Part shown: piece by piece, positions 16,297 through 24,719 of the stretch
How positions within the stretch are numbered: position 1 is the stretch's first letter
How the letters are laid out: every line of letters starts with the position of its first letter
Notes under the pieces: model-generated
Databases searched by the model: none
Told to the model about the DNA's origin: nothing
What the model saw: only the letters and a program-made list of their open reading frames with translations
NCBI GenBank assembly: GCA_031082125.1
Contig: JAVHLM010000010.1
Coordinates: forward strand, 162,287-214,665
From: Candidatus Eremiobacterota bacterium
GTDB taxonomy: Bacteria; Vulcanimicrobiota; CADAWZ01; Ess09-12
Direction: 5' to 3'
DNA length: 52,379 bases
Made by a program: the position numbers and the translations under genes

Positions 16297-17187
16297 ATGA
16301 GAATCGCCTTTACCTCTGACCTGCACGTCGATATCACCAGGCCCAACAAGGAGCTTGTGCCCAGGCTTGCCGAGGCCCTCGCCGCCCTGGAGCCCCAGGT
16401 GTTTGTTCTTCTTGGCGATGTGGCGCCTTCGCTGGAAGTTCTGGGAGAGACTCTTTCAGCCCTTTCGTCCCTGCCATGCACGAAGCTCTTTGTGGCAGGC
16501 AACCACGATGTGTGGTCCCTTGGCAGGGAAGCAAAGCGGGAAGGAGAGACTCTTGAAAAATATGAATCGCAGATACCATCCCTCTGCAGGAGCCATGGAT
16601 TTCTTGACCTGCACCAGGAGGCGGTGACAGTCAATGGGTGCCTCTTTACAGGCACCATGGGGTGGTTTGATTACAGCCTCCGCAACGCCAGCCTTGACAG
16701 GCAGATCACGCAGGAGGACTATGAGGCGGGACTGTGGAGAAACCTGCGCTGGAATGATTTTATCTATACGGACTGGAGCGGCATCCCTCCGGTCCAGAAT
16801 TTCCGAAAGACCGCCAGGGGAGTCCATCCTGCCCATGTGACGCAGTGGATGGTGCAGTCCCTCCGTGAAAAGCTCGCACTGCACCGCGGGGCGCCGCAGA
16901 CGCCAACGGTCGTCGCTTCCCATTTTCTCCCCGTGAAGGATATCCTGAGATACTCTCATGAGCCCCACCTTGATTTTTCCTGTGCCTTTCTCGGGAGTGA
17001 GGCTTTCGGCGAGGTAATCAGGGATTTCCCTTCAATACGCTACTGGCTCTTCGGCCATATCCACAGGAAGGTGTCCCTGATCTGGCGAGGGGTGAATCTC
17101 ATGAGCAGCCCTGTGGGATATCTCCGCGGATTGAGCCCGGATCTCAATGAAGTGGCACGGGAAGCGATTTCTCTCATTGAAATATGA
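16297..17187 (+). CDS. Calcineurin-like metallophosphoesterase
   Basis: This 296-residue cytoplasmic phosphoesterase has all five metal-binding motifs in order: SDLHVD (7-12), LLGDV, GNHDVW, ASHFLP and GHIHRK. These coordinate a dinuclear metal centre. Substrate is unknown; family members hydrolyse phosphodiesters or phosphomonoesters, including UDP-sugars and cyclic nucleotides. It follows the phosphohexomutase by 14 bp and is probably in the same operon, though the ribosome binding site is weak. Confidence 0.92.
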   Translation: MRIAFTSDLHVDITRPNKELVPRLAEALAALEPQVFVLLGDVAPSLEVLGETLSALSSLPCTKLFVAGNHDVWSLGREAKREGETLEKYESQIPSLCRSHGFLDLHQEAVTVNGCLFTGTMGWFDYSLRNASLDRQITQEDYEAGLWRNLRWNDFIYTDWSGIPPVQNFRKTARGVHPAHVTQWMVQSLREKLALHRGAPQTPTVVASHFLPVKDILRYSHEPHLDFSCAFLGSEAFGEVIRDFPSIRYWLFGHIHRKVSLIWRGVNLMSSPVGYLRGLSPDLNEVAREAISLIEI

Positions 17188-17238
17188 CTCGAAAGATGAA
17201 GAATAGAGAAGCCGGCATGGATAAGAGAGGGGGCCGCC

Positions 17239-17994
17239 ATGAAGATCTCTGAGAGCCTCAGAAACATACTTGCCCTGGGAGGCTGCGTGCTTGCCGCCTA
17301 TCTCCTCTGGGATACTCCCCTTCTTTACCCTCTGAAGCTCTTTGTGGTAATCCTCCATGAGATGAGCCATGGGCTTGCTGCCCTGATCTGCGGCGGCCGC
17401 ATAGTGGAGATCAAGATTGATCCCCGGATAGGCGGGCTCTGCGAATATCTTGCGCCGCCCTCATTTTTCTGCAGGGTCTTCATTGCCAGTGCAGGCTATC
17501 TGGGAAGCATGGCTTTAGGAAGCCTCATTCTCATCCTTGCGGCAAGAACGCGCTTCGACAGGCATGTCTCTCTCGTGATAGGCATCGTTGTCATTGTGCT
17601 TACCGCCTTGTATGTGAGAGAGCCCTTCGGAATAGTGTTCTGCCTCCTTTTCGGCATTTTCATGCTGGTGGCAGCCCGCTTTCTTCCCGGTTCCTTCAAC
17701 GACTGGCTTTTGAAGTTTCTCGGGATGACCTCGTGCCTCTATGCCGTTGTCGATATCAAGGAGGACCTCATAGACAGGAGCGGTATCGGCAGTGATGCCG
17801 ATGCCATTGCGAACATGCTGGGCTTTCCAGGGCTCTCTGTGGCAATAGGGATTGCATGGATTCTGCTGGCCCTGGCGATTCTTGTCCTGTCGTTCAGGAT
17901 TGCAGGCTCCGGAGGCGCACAGGAGGCGGCAGGTGAAGATGAAGAGGAAAAGCCTGCTGTCAGGGTGAGAAAGATAAAAAAACAGCAGGACTAA
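17239..17994 (+). CDS. Peptidase M50B-like membrane protein
   Basis: A 251-residue protein with about six transmembrane helices. The second helix carries the zinc motif HEMSH (His37-Glu-x-x-His41), in the context VVILHEMSHGLAAL, which is typical of the M50B-like family. A downstream Asp/Gly-rich region may supply the third ligand. The C-terminal 30 residues are charged and cytoplasmic. Members are intramembrane-protease-like, but few have known substrates. GAGAGGGGG precedes the ATG. Its stop overlaps the stop of the convergent SHOCT gene by 4 bp. Confidence 0.85.
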   Translation: MKISESLRNILALGGCVLAAYLLWDTPLLYPLKLFVVILHEMSHGLAALICGGRIVEIKIDPRIGGLCEYLAPPSFFCRVFIASAGYLGSMALGSLILILAARTRFDRHVSLVIGIVVIVLTALYVREPFGIVFCLLFGIFMLVAARFLPGSFNDWLLKFLGMTSCLYAVVDIKEDLIDRSGIGSDADAIANMLGFPGLSVAIGIAWILLALAILVLSFRIAGSGGAQEAAGEDEEEKPAVRVRKIKKQQD

Positions 17995-19556
17995 TCGGGC
18001 GCTGCAAGAATGGCCTCGTATTTTTTCTTCAGCTCCAGGTAGATCTCCTCGGAGACCTCCCCAAAGACGAAGCGCTCCTCAAGGGCGTTCAGGAGTCTCT
18101 GGGCCCGTTCTTTTTCCGGATTCTTTTTTGCTGGTGATGCTCCTCTGCTCCGGGGGGCATCCAGGGAGGCCTGCCGCCCCTGGGGGAGCGGTGCAGGCTC
18201 CACGGGCAGGGGAGCTTTTGATTTTTTAGGCGGCGGTGCCTCTTCCTCATGGATGTGAGGGCTCTGCGGTGGGCTTTTTACAAGCTTCTTGTCGAGCTCC
18301 TCCTTGTGCCTCATATACTCCTCGTCGCTGATCTGGCCTGTGATGAACTGCAGCTTCAGTGAGTCGAGGGACTGGGCCGTGGAGGCTTGATCCCCCGCTG
18401 TCTTTTCCGCATTGAGAGTCTTACGCTCTATGATCTCATCCGCGAGAAGGTTTCTCTTTCTCTCGTCAGCCTTTTCACGGCTTTTTCGCACCTCTTCCTC
18501 TTTTTGGGCTATCTCGGGCTGGCCTTTCATGTTCCTTTCCACCTGCTCGGCGAGGAGTTCCCAGCGCCTCGCATCTATCTGGAAGCGGTCAACGGCTGAA
18601 TTGAGGACTTTCAGCTCATTCTCCAGTGAATAGAGGACGTCAATTTCGTCTCTCTCGTTGAAGTGGATCTCGTAGGGAATTTTCAGGGTGTCAAGGGCCC
18701 TGAGGTCTGCATGGCAGAGGAGCAGGTCATCGAAGGATTTGACCATGAGCGCAGGGACAGGCGCCGTTCTGAAGGCCACGTAATTTTTCCCCAGGTGGAG
18801 GACCCGGTAATTGGAGGGCACGGTGACAGAGGAGCGCGTCCCGTCCTGGGTGATGATGGTGAGCTCGCGGCTTCCCCCGCTCAGGAGCTCCATGGCCATT
18901 GTCCCCAGCTCGTTGACATGCATCTCTCCCAGCCTGGGATTCTGGAGCACAAGCTCCTGATATGCCTCATAAGTGGGCACATGGATAAGGGAGACTTTCA
19001 CTTTCAGCGTCGCTCCCGATTTTTGAGGCTCCGCGATGACCATGAAGCTGAAGTCCTCCGAGATATTCCAGCTGAATTTTGTATCCAGGAGCCTGGGGTG
19101 CTGATGCTTATAGTAAATGGAGTGGTTTTTCCCTGTTATGCTGTAGAAGAGTATCTCATGCTGCTCAAGATCCTTTTCCGCCTGCGTCGAGGAGAGCACT
19201 TCAAGTATTTTGCCGGTGAGCTTGCTCTGCTTTGTGATTTTATCGGCGCAGAGCTGTGTCCCGCTCCTGTTCATCGTGACGTTGCCAAGGAACGCATTCT
19301 GGAGGGCAAGAGCCTTCTTTGAGAAGAGCTCGACAGGCTCGGGGGGTTCCTTGGGCGACTGGGAGAGAAGCACTATTCCCGCTGAGGTCACCAGGGTCAC
19401 AAGCCCGCTGTTTGAGACAGAGAGCAGTGAGAATTTCCTGTCATCAATGGTCCTTTTCCAGATCACTCTCTCTCCCTGAGAAAGAGTGATCTGGGAGTCC
19501 ACTGAATGAGCGAAGTATCTCGCGTTGGGGCTCCCCTTGAAGGTCTGTACAGCCAT
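17991..19556 (-). CDS. Beta-rich protein with two C-terminal SHOCT-like motifs
   Basis: The N-terminal 320 residues are beta-rich and resemble a propeller of short strands; no clear family. A charged coiled-coil region follows. Then come two SHOCT-like short helical motifs: LKLQFITGQISDEEYMRHKEEL (split by no gap) and, at the C-terminus, LEERFVFGEVSEEIYLELKKKYE. A Pro/Lys-rich linker separates them. SHOCT motifs are thought to mediate oligomerisation. ATG at 19556 (MAVQTFKG) is preferred because GAGG lies about 9 nt upstream; 55 more codons upstream are open but basic and unlike the protein. No signal peptide is present. Function unknown. Confidence 0.65.
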   Translation of the reverse strand: MAVQTFKGSPNARYFAHSVDSQITLSQGERVIWKRTIDDRKFSLLSVSNSGLVTLVTSAGIVLLSQSPKEPPEPVELFSKKALALQNAFLGNVTMNRSGTQLCADKITKQSKLTGKILEVLSSTQAEKDLEQHEILFYSITGKNHSIYYKHQHPRLLDTKFSWNISEDFSFMVIAEPQKSGATLKVKVSLIHVPTYEAYQELVLQNPRLGEMHVNELGTMAMELLSGGSRELTIITQDGTRSSVTVPSNYRVLHLGKNYVAFRTAPVPALMVKSFDDLLLCHADLRALDTLKIPYEIHFNERDEIDVLYSLENELKVLNSAVDRFQIDARRWELLAEQVERNMKGQPEIAQKEEEVRKSREKADERKRNLLADEIIERKTLNAEKTAGDQASTAQSLDSLKLQFITGQISDEEYMRHKEELDKKLVKSPPQSPHIHEEEAPPPKKSKAPLPVEPAPLPQGRQASLDAPRSRGASPAKKNPEKERAQRLLNALEERFVFGEVSEEIYLELKKKYEAILAAPD

Positions 19557-19719
19557 TCCTTGGTCCTCACTTCGTTCCAGGTCTTTCCCCTGAACCCTCG
19601 GCCCCTGGAGCCCACCGCGACTCCAGAAGGCTGAAAAGTGCCAGATCAAGAGTAATATTTTCTCTTTCCGTCCTCTCTTCCTTTTTTTCCGGAATATGAG
19701 AAGGAAAAGGTGAGAGTGC

Positions 19720-20955
19720 ATGGAAATTCAGAACAAATTCATCGGTGGTGGAAATAATATGTGGTACGTGATTTCAGCAGTGATTGTGTGCACAGTCCTT
19801 TTCGTGGTTCTCGCAGAAAGGGCCGTCGCCGCAAAGCGCGGTGATTGCAGACTGACGCTCCCTGCCGAAAGGATATCGTCGCGGGAGCTCCGTGAAGACG
19901 GGGAAAGAGCGGAGCTCTCATTCCTGGTACCCTTCGCAAATACCGGCAAATCCCAGGCGCTCCTTATCGACTGCTTCGGGAGGCTCCAGCCCGAAGGCGA
20001 CAAATTCAAGGACGTCGATCTCCATGTCAAGGTCATCAATCATGAGAATCCCCGGAATGATGATTACTGGGAGGCCTGCCTGGTGAAACCTGGCAGGGAG
20101 TGCCTCATGAAAGTGGTGCTTTCTGTAAAAAAGATGCCATCCTTCAAGATCGGTGAGCTTTTTGAGCGATTTTCCATTGATATCCATTACAAGTACTATG
20201 GAAGGAACCTCATGGCCCATAAAAGGGATTCCCTGCCACTCGGCCTCTCACATTTTGAACAGAAACCCCCTAGAGCGGCACCCTCTCCTGAAGAATCTCC
20301 TCAGTCTCCGAAAAGAGAGGCACAGGAAAACGTGATTCCCATAAAAACCCATCTTCTCAGGCCCCATGAGGATCTTGCCGGGATAATCAGTAAGTATGCC
20401 GGGGACAAGGCAAGGCAGGGTGATATTCTCACCATTGCCGAGAGCGCTGTGGCAATTCTCCAGGGGAGAATCACCTATGTGGAGGACATAAGGCCCCGTT
20501 TTCTTGCCACAAGGCTCAACAAGCTCTTTGAAATGGACAGCAGTCTCTCGTCGCCTTACAGTCTTGAGATGGCTTTCAGGGAGGTGGGAGTGCTGCGGAT
20601 ACTCTTTGCCGCCGCAGCAGGCATCGCAGGGAAGATCGTGGGACGTTCAGGAGATTTCTACCGTGTGGCCGGGAAAAGTGTCGCCACCATTGATGACTGC
20701 ACCGGCACCCTTCCGCCTTTTGACAAGTATGTGGTCATGGGCCCGGCAGACCTTCAGAAGGTTGTTGACGGAATCAAGGAAAAGACAGGACTTGAAGGAG
20801 CGATTGTCGATGTCAATGACCTGAGGCGTGTTGACATTCTTGCCTCCACGTGCCCCCAGCACCGCGAGTATCTTGCAAAAGCCCTGGAATTCAATCCTGC
20901 GGGGAACGCCAACGAGCAGACACCCATAGTGATAGTGAAGGCCCCCTCCCAATAA
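19720..20955 (+). CDS. Membrane-anchored protein with CofE-like (F420-0:gamma-glutamyl ligase family) domain
   Basis: An N-terminal transmembrane helix (about 14-36) is followed by a beta-rich domain of about 130 residues, a Pro-rich linker, and a C-terminal CofE-like domain (about 205-400). The latter shows KTHLLRPHEDLAGIISKYA, RQGDILTIAESAVAILQGR and GRSGDFYRVAGKSVATIDDCTG. This is the fold of F420-0:gamma-glutamyl ligase (PF01996), which adds glutamate to F420-0. Many bacteria without F420 have such domains with unknown substrate. The membrane anchor and extra domain are unusual for CofE. ATG at 19720 has AGGTGA upstream; ATG at 19759 is possible. Confidence 0.75.
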   Translation: MEIQNKFIGGGNNMWYVISAVIVCTVLFVVLAERAVAAKRGDCRLTLPAERISSRELREDGERAELSFLVPFANTGKSQALLIDCFGRLQPEGDKFKDVDLHVKVINHENPRNDDYWEACLVKPGRECLMKVVLSVKKMPSFKIGELFERFSIDIHYKYYGRNLMAHKRDSLPLGLSHFEQKPPRAAPSPEESPQSPKREAQENVIPIKTHLLRPHEDLAGIISKYAGDKARQGDILTIAESAVAILQGRITYVEDIRPRFLATRLNKLFEMDSSLSSPYSLEMAFREVGVLRILFAAAAGIAGKIVGRSGDFYRVAGKSVATIDDCTGTLPPFDKYVVMGPADLQKVVDGIKEKTGLEGAIVDVNDLRRVDILASTCPQHREYLAKALEFNPAGNANEQTPIVIVKAPSQ

Positions 20956-20978
20956 AAAATCCACAGATGCCTGTGGAT
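20953..20978 (-). terminator. Rho-independent terminator of the STAS gene (minus strand)
   Basis: An 8-bp perfect stem (atccacag 20959-20966, ctgtggat 20971-20978) with a 4-nt loop is followed on the minus strand by ttttttatt. It lies 20 bp after the stop of the STAS gene and next to the stop of the convergent CofE-like gene. Confidence 0.85.
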
Positions 20979-20997
20979 GAGGGGTACAAGAGGTTTT

Positions 20998-21357
20998 CTA
21001 CTTCTTGATCTCGGCGTTGAAGCTTGAAAGGGCCGTATTATAATCGGAGTATATCTTGACCACCTTGCTCAGCCCCGTGATGTCGAAGATCTTGTTGATA
21101 TCGGAGTTGGGGCTCACGATCTTGATGTTCCCGCCCATTGAGGTCACTTTGAGGTGGGCCGACGTGATGGCTCCCAGGCCGGAGCTGTCGATGTAGTTCA
21201 CCTTGTCAAGGTTCACGATCATGTTTATCTTGCCCGATTCTATCAGCTTGAGAAGCTGCTTCTTCAGCTCGGGATAGACAATGAAGTCAATGTCGCCCTC
21301 AAGGCTCACAAGATGTATATTTTCCGCAATGTCTTTGCTTTCAACGATAGGATTCAC
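20998..21357 (-). CDS. STAS-domain anti-sigma factor antagonist (SpoIIAA/RsbV type)
   Basis: This single-domain 119-residue protein has the STAS fold pattern: LVSLEGDIDFIVYPEL at the start and VNYIDSSGLGAI around residue 58, containing the serine that partner kinases phosphorylate. It would bind an anti-sigma factor/serine kinase when unphosphorylated and so free a sigma factor or other output. No kinase or sigma gene is nearby, so the partner is unknown. GTG start with GGGAGG upstream. It has its own promoter and terminator, so it is monocistronic. Confidence 0.93.
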   Translation of the reverse strand: MNPIVESKDIAENIHLVSLEGDIDFIVYPELKKQLLKLIESGKINMIVNLDKVNYIDSSGLGAITSAHLKVTSMGGNIKIVSPNSDINKIFDITGLSKVVKIYSDYNTALSSFNAEIKK

Positions 21358-21422
21358 TTAACAAACCTCCCATGATGATGGTGCACCTGAGGAATATCCT
21401 CAAAGGGAAAAGTACATAATTC

Positions 21423-21451
21423 AATTTACCTCATTTTACGGGAAAAGTCAA
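21423..21451 (-). promoter_or_regulatory. Promoter of the STAS gene
   Basis: Read on the minus strand: TTGACT (21451-21446, 5/6), a 17-bp spacer and TAAATT (21428-21423, 4/6). The -35 overlaps the last codon of tldD, giving the STAS gene independent expression. The resulting 5' leader is about 60 nt. Confidence 0.6.
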
Positions 21452-23139
21452 GTCTTTTTTGAAAGATTCTTCACCGAGAGCTCCGAGGCGATTACCCTCT
21501 TTGAATAAGGAGGGGGAGGAAGAAGGGGCGGCCTCTTGTTCCTGTCCTTTATTCTTTGAAGCTCCAGCTCCTCAACGAGCACCGAAGGGGCGATGGATGA
21601 GATGGGAATCCATCCTGATTCTGCTCCGCAGTAAGCGTTGTGCACCTCGCAGGTATCTCCAGTGGCAAGGATTTTATTGATGCTCGAGAGGGGGGTGCCG
21701 ATGAACTCAACGCCCCGCACCAGGGTTTCCCTTCCGGAATCCAGGTCCACCTTGTACACTATCTTTGGCGACCCGGAGAATGCCTGAAAGCTGTAACGTG
21801 ATGTGTTAGTCTCGCCGCTCTCGACGTTCTTCACTATGAGGCCGTATGGCTTCTTCTGGCGCCCGGCCTCTTCAATGAGCATGCTCTTGAGCTTCTCCTC
21901 AGGCTTCCCGTCGTGGGTGACGACAAAGAAGTTCGCCATCCGCGCTGAGGGATATTCATAGTACTCGTTTCTTCCATGGCCGTTTGAGCGGGTGAAGCCT
22001 TCAACCGGCGTCCGCGAGAGCAGAAAATTCCTGAGGATTCCCCTGTCCACGAGGATCACCTGCTGGGCCGGCACCCCTTCATCGTCAAACTTGTAGTGGC
22101 CCACGAGGGACTGGCCGTCAAAGCACTTCTCCCTGGGATCATCCTTTATGGAGATATACTCGGGCAGGATCGGCTCGCCAATTTTCCCTGTAAAGGTCTG
22201 ACCCTCATCGTTTGAGATCTGCCTTTCACCTTCAAGCCTGTGGCCGATTGCCTCGTGGAAGAACACGGCCGATGCCTCGGGCTGAAGGATCGCGGGGCCG
22301 GTGTAAGGCTCCAGGACCTCCGCCTCGCGGATCTTCATCAGATCGGCGGCAAACTCCTCGCGGTCACTTTCTATGCCGGCCTTCCCGGGGAATTCACCAA
22401 GGGAGCGCCAGTAGTAGTTCTTGGAGATATCAAGGGGCATACCGTCGTCGGCAAGGGTTGCCGCATAGAGGGTAAGTCTGTAATATTCATCTTCGGTGAT
22501 GATCTGCGTGCCTTCCGTGTTGACAAAGAACCGGAGCTCCTTCATGGCCTTGAACTGCACCCAGGAGTTGATGAATTTCTTGTATTTCCTGAAGCCGCCG
22601 GAGAGGCTCTTGATGAGGTCATTCCAGAAAGGCTCGTCGAGAGTGAACGGGATAGGCTTATCTATGTGGAGCATCTTTTTTTCCCTGGAGAAATCAGGGG
22701 TCTTCTTTTTCTTGAGCACTTCCTTCAGCATTCTTCCTTTCTTGGCGAGAAGCTGCGAGAGTGCCTCCTTGTACTTCATGTCGGTGAGGCGCCAGAGGCA
22801 TATGCGGAGGGCGTAAATGTCGTCTTCAATAGGCGCCGAAAGGTAGTTGAAAGATTCGGCATCCTTGAGGCTGCAGGCTATTCCCCCGTCGATGGTGTTA
22901 TCAAAAAGATGGGAGCCCACTCTCACCTCAGTGTAGATGTTCCTTACCTTTTCTCTGACGCCGCCGTAATGCATGGCGCCGTAACTGCCCCATGCGCTGT
23001 ATACGTCGTAGTCCTTGATGAGGTAGCTTATGAAATATGGCTTCTCAAAGCTGTGGATCCTGAGCTGGCTGAAAGCCCTGTTCTGCTCCTTTTCCATGGC
23101 GTCTATTATGAGGAGCCTTGTGTCTTTTTTTGGTCTCAT
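21448..23139 (-). CDS. tldD: TldD/PmbA-family metalloprotease
   Basis: This 563-residue cytoplasmic zinc protease has the family signature HEAIGH at 295-300 (HExxxH), inside SAVFFHEAIGHRLEGE. The C-terminal domain contains NAYCGAESGWIPISSIAPSVLVEELEL. TldD works with TldE/PmbA in degrading or maturing small peptides such as microcin B17 and CcdA. No partner tldE gene is in the window, so it may act alone or pair with a distant gene. It is longer than E. coli TldD (481), with extra sequence at the N-terminus. The preceding gene ends 31 bp upstream. Confidence 0.88.
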   Translation of the reverse strand: MRPKKDTRLLIIDAMEKEQNRAFSQLRIHSFEKPYFISYLIKDYDVYSAWGSYGAMHYGGVREKVRNIYTEVRVGSHLFDNTIDGGIACSLKDAESFNYLSAPIEDDIYALRICLWRLTDMKYKEALSQLLAKKGRMLKEVLKKKKTPDFSREKKMLHIDKPIPFTLDEPFWNDLIKSLSGGFRKYKKFINSWVQFKAMKELRFFVNTEGTQIITEDEYYRLTLYAATLADDGMPLDISKNYYWRSLGEFPGKAGIESDREEFAADLMKIREAEVLEPYTGPAILQPEASAVFFHEAIGHRLEGERQISNDEGQTFTGKIGEPILPEYISIKDDPREKCFDGQSLVGHYKFDDEGVPAQQVILVDRGILRNFLLSRTPVEGFTRSNGHGRNEYYEYPSARMANFFVVTHDGKPEEKLKSMLIEEAGRQKKPYGLIVKNVESGETNTSRYSFQAFSGSPKIVYKVDLDSGRETLVRGVEFIGTPLSSINKILATGDTCEVHNAYCGAESGWIPISSIAPSVLVEELELQRIKDRNKRPPLLPPPPYSKRVIASELSVKNLSKKT

Positions 23140-23170
23140 AGGGGCTCTGTTACCTGCCTTTCATTGTTCA

Positions 23171-24514
23171 TTACTGCGTGGCCTGCTGCGAGAGCTGCTG
23201 CCGCCTTTCCCAGATTTTCTGGCTTATCTGCTGCACCTCGGAAACATCGTCGTTCCCCGCGAGGGCCATATCAAGCCCCGAGGTGAGGTGCTCCGCGTTG
23301 CCGTCCTCGGGAAACTGGCCAAGCTCAGAGATGGCGGCTTCCAGTTTCTGTATCCCGCCTGAGAGTATCTCATAAGACCTGATGAGGAGCTCTTTCTCCT
23401 CTTCATCAGGGTGATCGTCAGGCACCTTCATCCGCTCAAGCTGGGCTTTCCCCTGCTGTATCTTGTCCCAGAGCCAGTTGAGGGTATTGGCAAGCTCCTC
23501 GGTGCTCCCGCTCCCCTGGGTAAGGGAGGTCACCACCTCCATGAGCTTGATGATGTTTGTGGCGATAAGGCGCTCATTTGACGTGACCTGCTCTCCTATG
23601 CGGAGATCAACTTCTGACGAGGGCTCCTCCTGAGGAGTATAAGTATGGAACATTGCCTGGCATTCCTCGCAGTTCTTTGCGTAGAGATCATTTTTCGCCC
23701 CGCAGTAAAGGCAGGATTTTGTTGAAGCCTCCTCGACCGCTCTCTGCACCACGTCTTGAATCTCAAGAAGCTTGTCACTCGATTCCTTCACAAGGGCAAT
23801 CCCCTGCTCCAGCTGGTCCCTGACTCCGCTCTCGAGATATCTCTCCATCTGCTGAAAGCCCTCGCCGCACTGCTCGTAGGCACTTTCAAGCTCTTCTATC
23901 CTTGAGGCGATCTCCGGCGATTCAAATTTCTCTCCCTTGTACACGAGAAACTCCCGGTAATGCCTCTCCCAAAGGTCTTTCATGAAAGCAAGCTGCTCCC
24001 TGAGCGCCTCCTGGGGGAAGTCGCCCCTGGCCACACCGTGGGCAATTCTCAGGAGCTCATGAAAAAAAGGTGATGATGAGTGGGAGGGGAGGGAGAGCTC
24101 CTGATCCCTCAGGGAGTCAAAGGCGGAAAAGAGCTCTTCAGTGGCGAGGCGGATCAGTGAGAGGCCGTTCACGAGTCCTTCAATATCAGGTTTCTTTGAG
24201 AAGGCGCTCTCACAGAGCTCAAACCCCTCGTGAAGCCTTTGAAAGCTCTCCTCGATGATGCTGTTGCACTGGACAATGCCCTCAGTCTGCTCCTGGACGG
24301 GCCTGAGGTTGCTGTAAACCTCGGAAAGCTTCGCGACAACGTTCTTGTAGATTTCAAGAGCATCCTTCAGGTCATTTACCCGTACGTCGGGGCAGACTTC
24401 CTCATAATAGAGAAGCTCTGCCGCCTTGAGCACCTCGTTGAGGTAAGGGGAGCGGGTGAGGGAAAATAGGCTTTCTTCCTCCTGGGGAAGGGGCTCCTGT
24501 TCGTGAGATTCCAC
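23171..24514 (-). CDS. Helical/coiled-coil protein with central zinc ribbon
   Basis: This 447-residue acidic protein is almost wholly helical on inspection, rich in Glu/Leu/Gln heptad-like stretches. One Cys4 zinc-ribbon knuckle pair lies in the middle: Cys268-x2-Cys271 and Cys282-x2-Cys285. No signal peptide or transmembrane segment is present. GTG start with GGGAGGG 5 nt upstream. It is followed after 31 bp by tldD and diverges from the propeller-like gene across 205 bp that contain the second ATAATAG/CTATTAT palindrome. No family recognised. Confidence 0.7.
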   Translation of the reverse strand: MESHEQEPLPQEEESLFSLTRSPYLNEVLKAAELLYYEEVCPDVRVNDLKDALEIYKNVVAKLSEVYSNLRPVQEQTEGIVQCNSIIEESFQRLHEGFELCESAFSKKPDIEGLVNGLSLIRLATEELFSAFDSLRDQELSLPSHSSSPFFHELLRIAHGVARGDFPQEALREQLAFMKDLWERHYREFLVYKGEKFESPEIASRIEELESAYEQCGEGFQQMERYLESGVRDQLEQGIALVKESSDKLLEIQDVVQRAVEEASTKSCLYCGAKNDLYAKNCEECQAMFHTYTPQEEPSSEVDLRIGEQVTSNERLIATNIIKLMEVVTSLTQGSGSTEELANTLNWLWDKIQQGKAQLERMKVPDDHPDEEEKELLIRSYEILSGGIQKLEAAISELGQFPEDGNAEHLTSGLDMALAGNDDVSEVQQISQKIWERRQQLSQQATQ

Positions 24515-24638
24515 CTATGCCCTCCCTGCCGCTGAAGCAAGACCACTGCCGCTGGTATGCACTAGTTCCGCACCTTTTCACAGTATTGCCGGCAGGCCCT
24601 GCGCCACCGTGCATATTCCGCAGCCGACTGCCGGAAAT

Positions 24639-24654
24639 ATAATAGTTCTATTAT
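24639..24654. promoter_or_regulatory. 16-bp palindrome almost identical to the perR-leader palindrome
   Basis: ATAATAG-TT-CTATTAT (minus strand ATAATAG-AA-CTATTAT) differs from the perR site ATAATAG-GAA-CTATTAT only by one missing base in the spacer. It overlaps a TATAAT (24638-24643), a possible -10 for the gene at 24720, though no good -35 is seen. It sits between divergent genes, where an operator would be expected. That one protein binds both sites is inferred. Confidence 0.5.
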
Positions 24655-24719
24655 TGCCCCGTAAGTCCTGTTCCAGGGCAAGAGGATAAATCAAGGATGC
24701 TCCGAATTGAGAAACCCTG

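Noticed and set aside
22240-23286. 348-codon plus-strand frame antisense to tldD
   Set aside because: tldD has its full HExxxH signature; the antisense frame has no motif.
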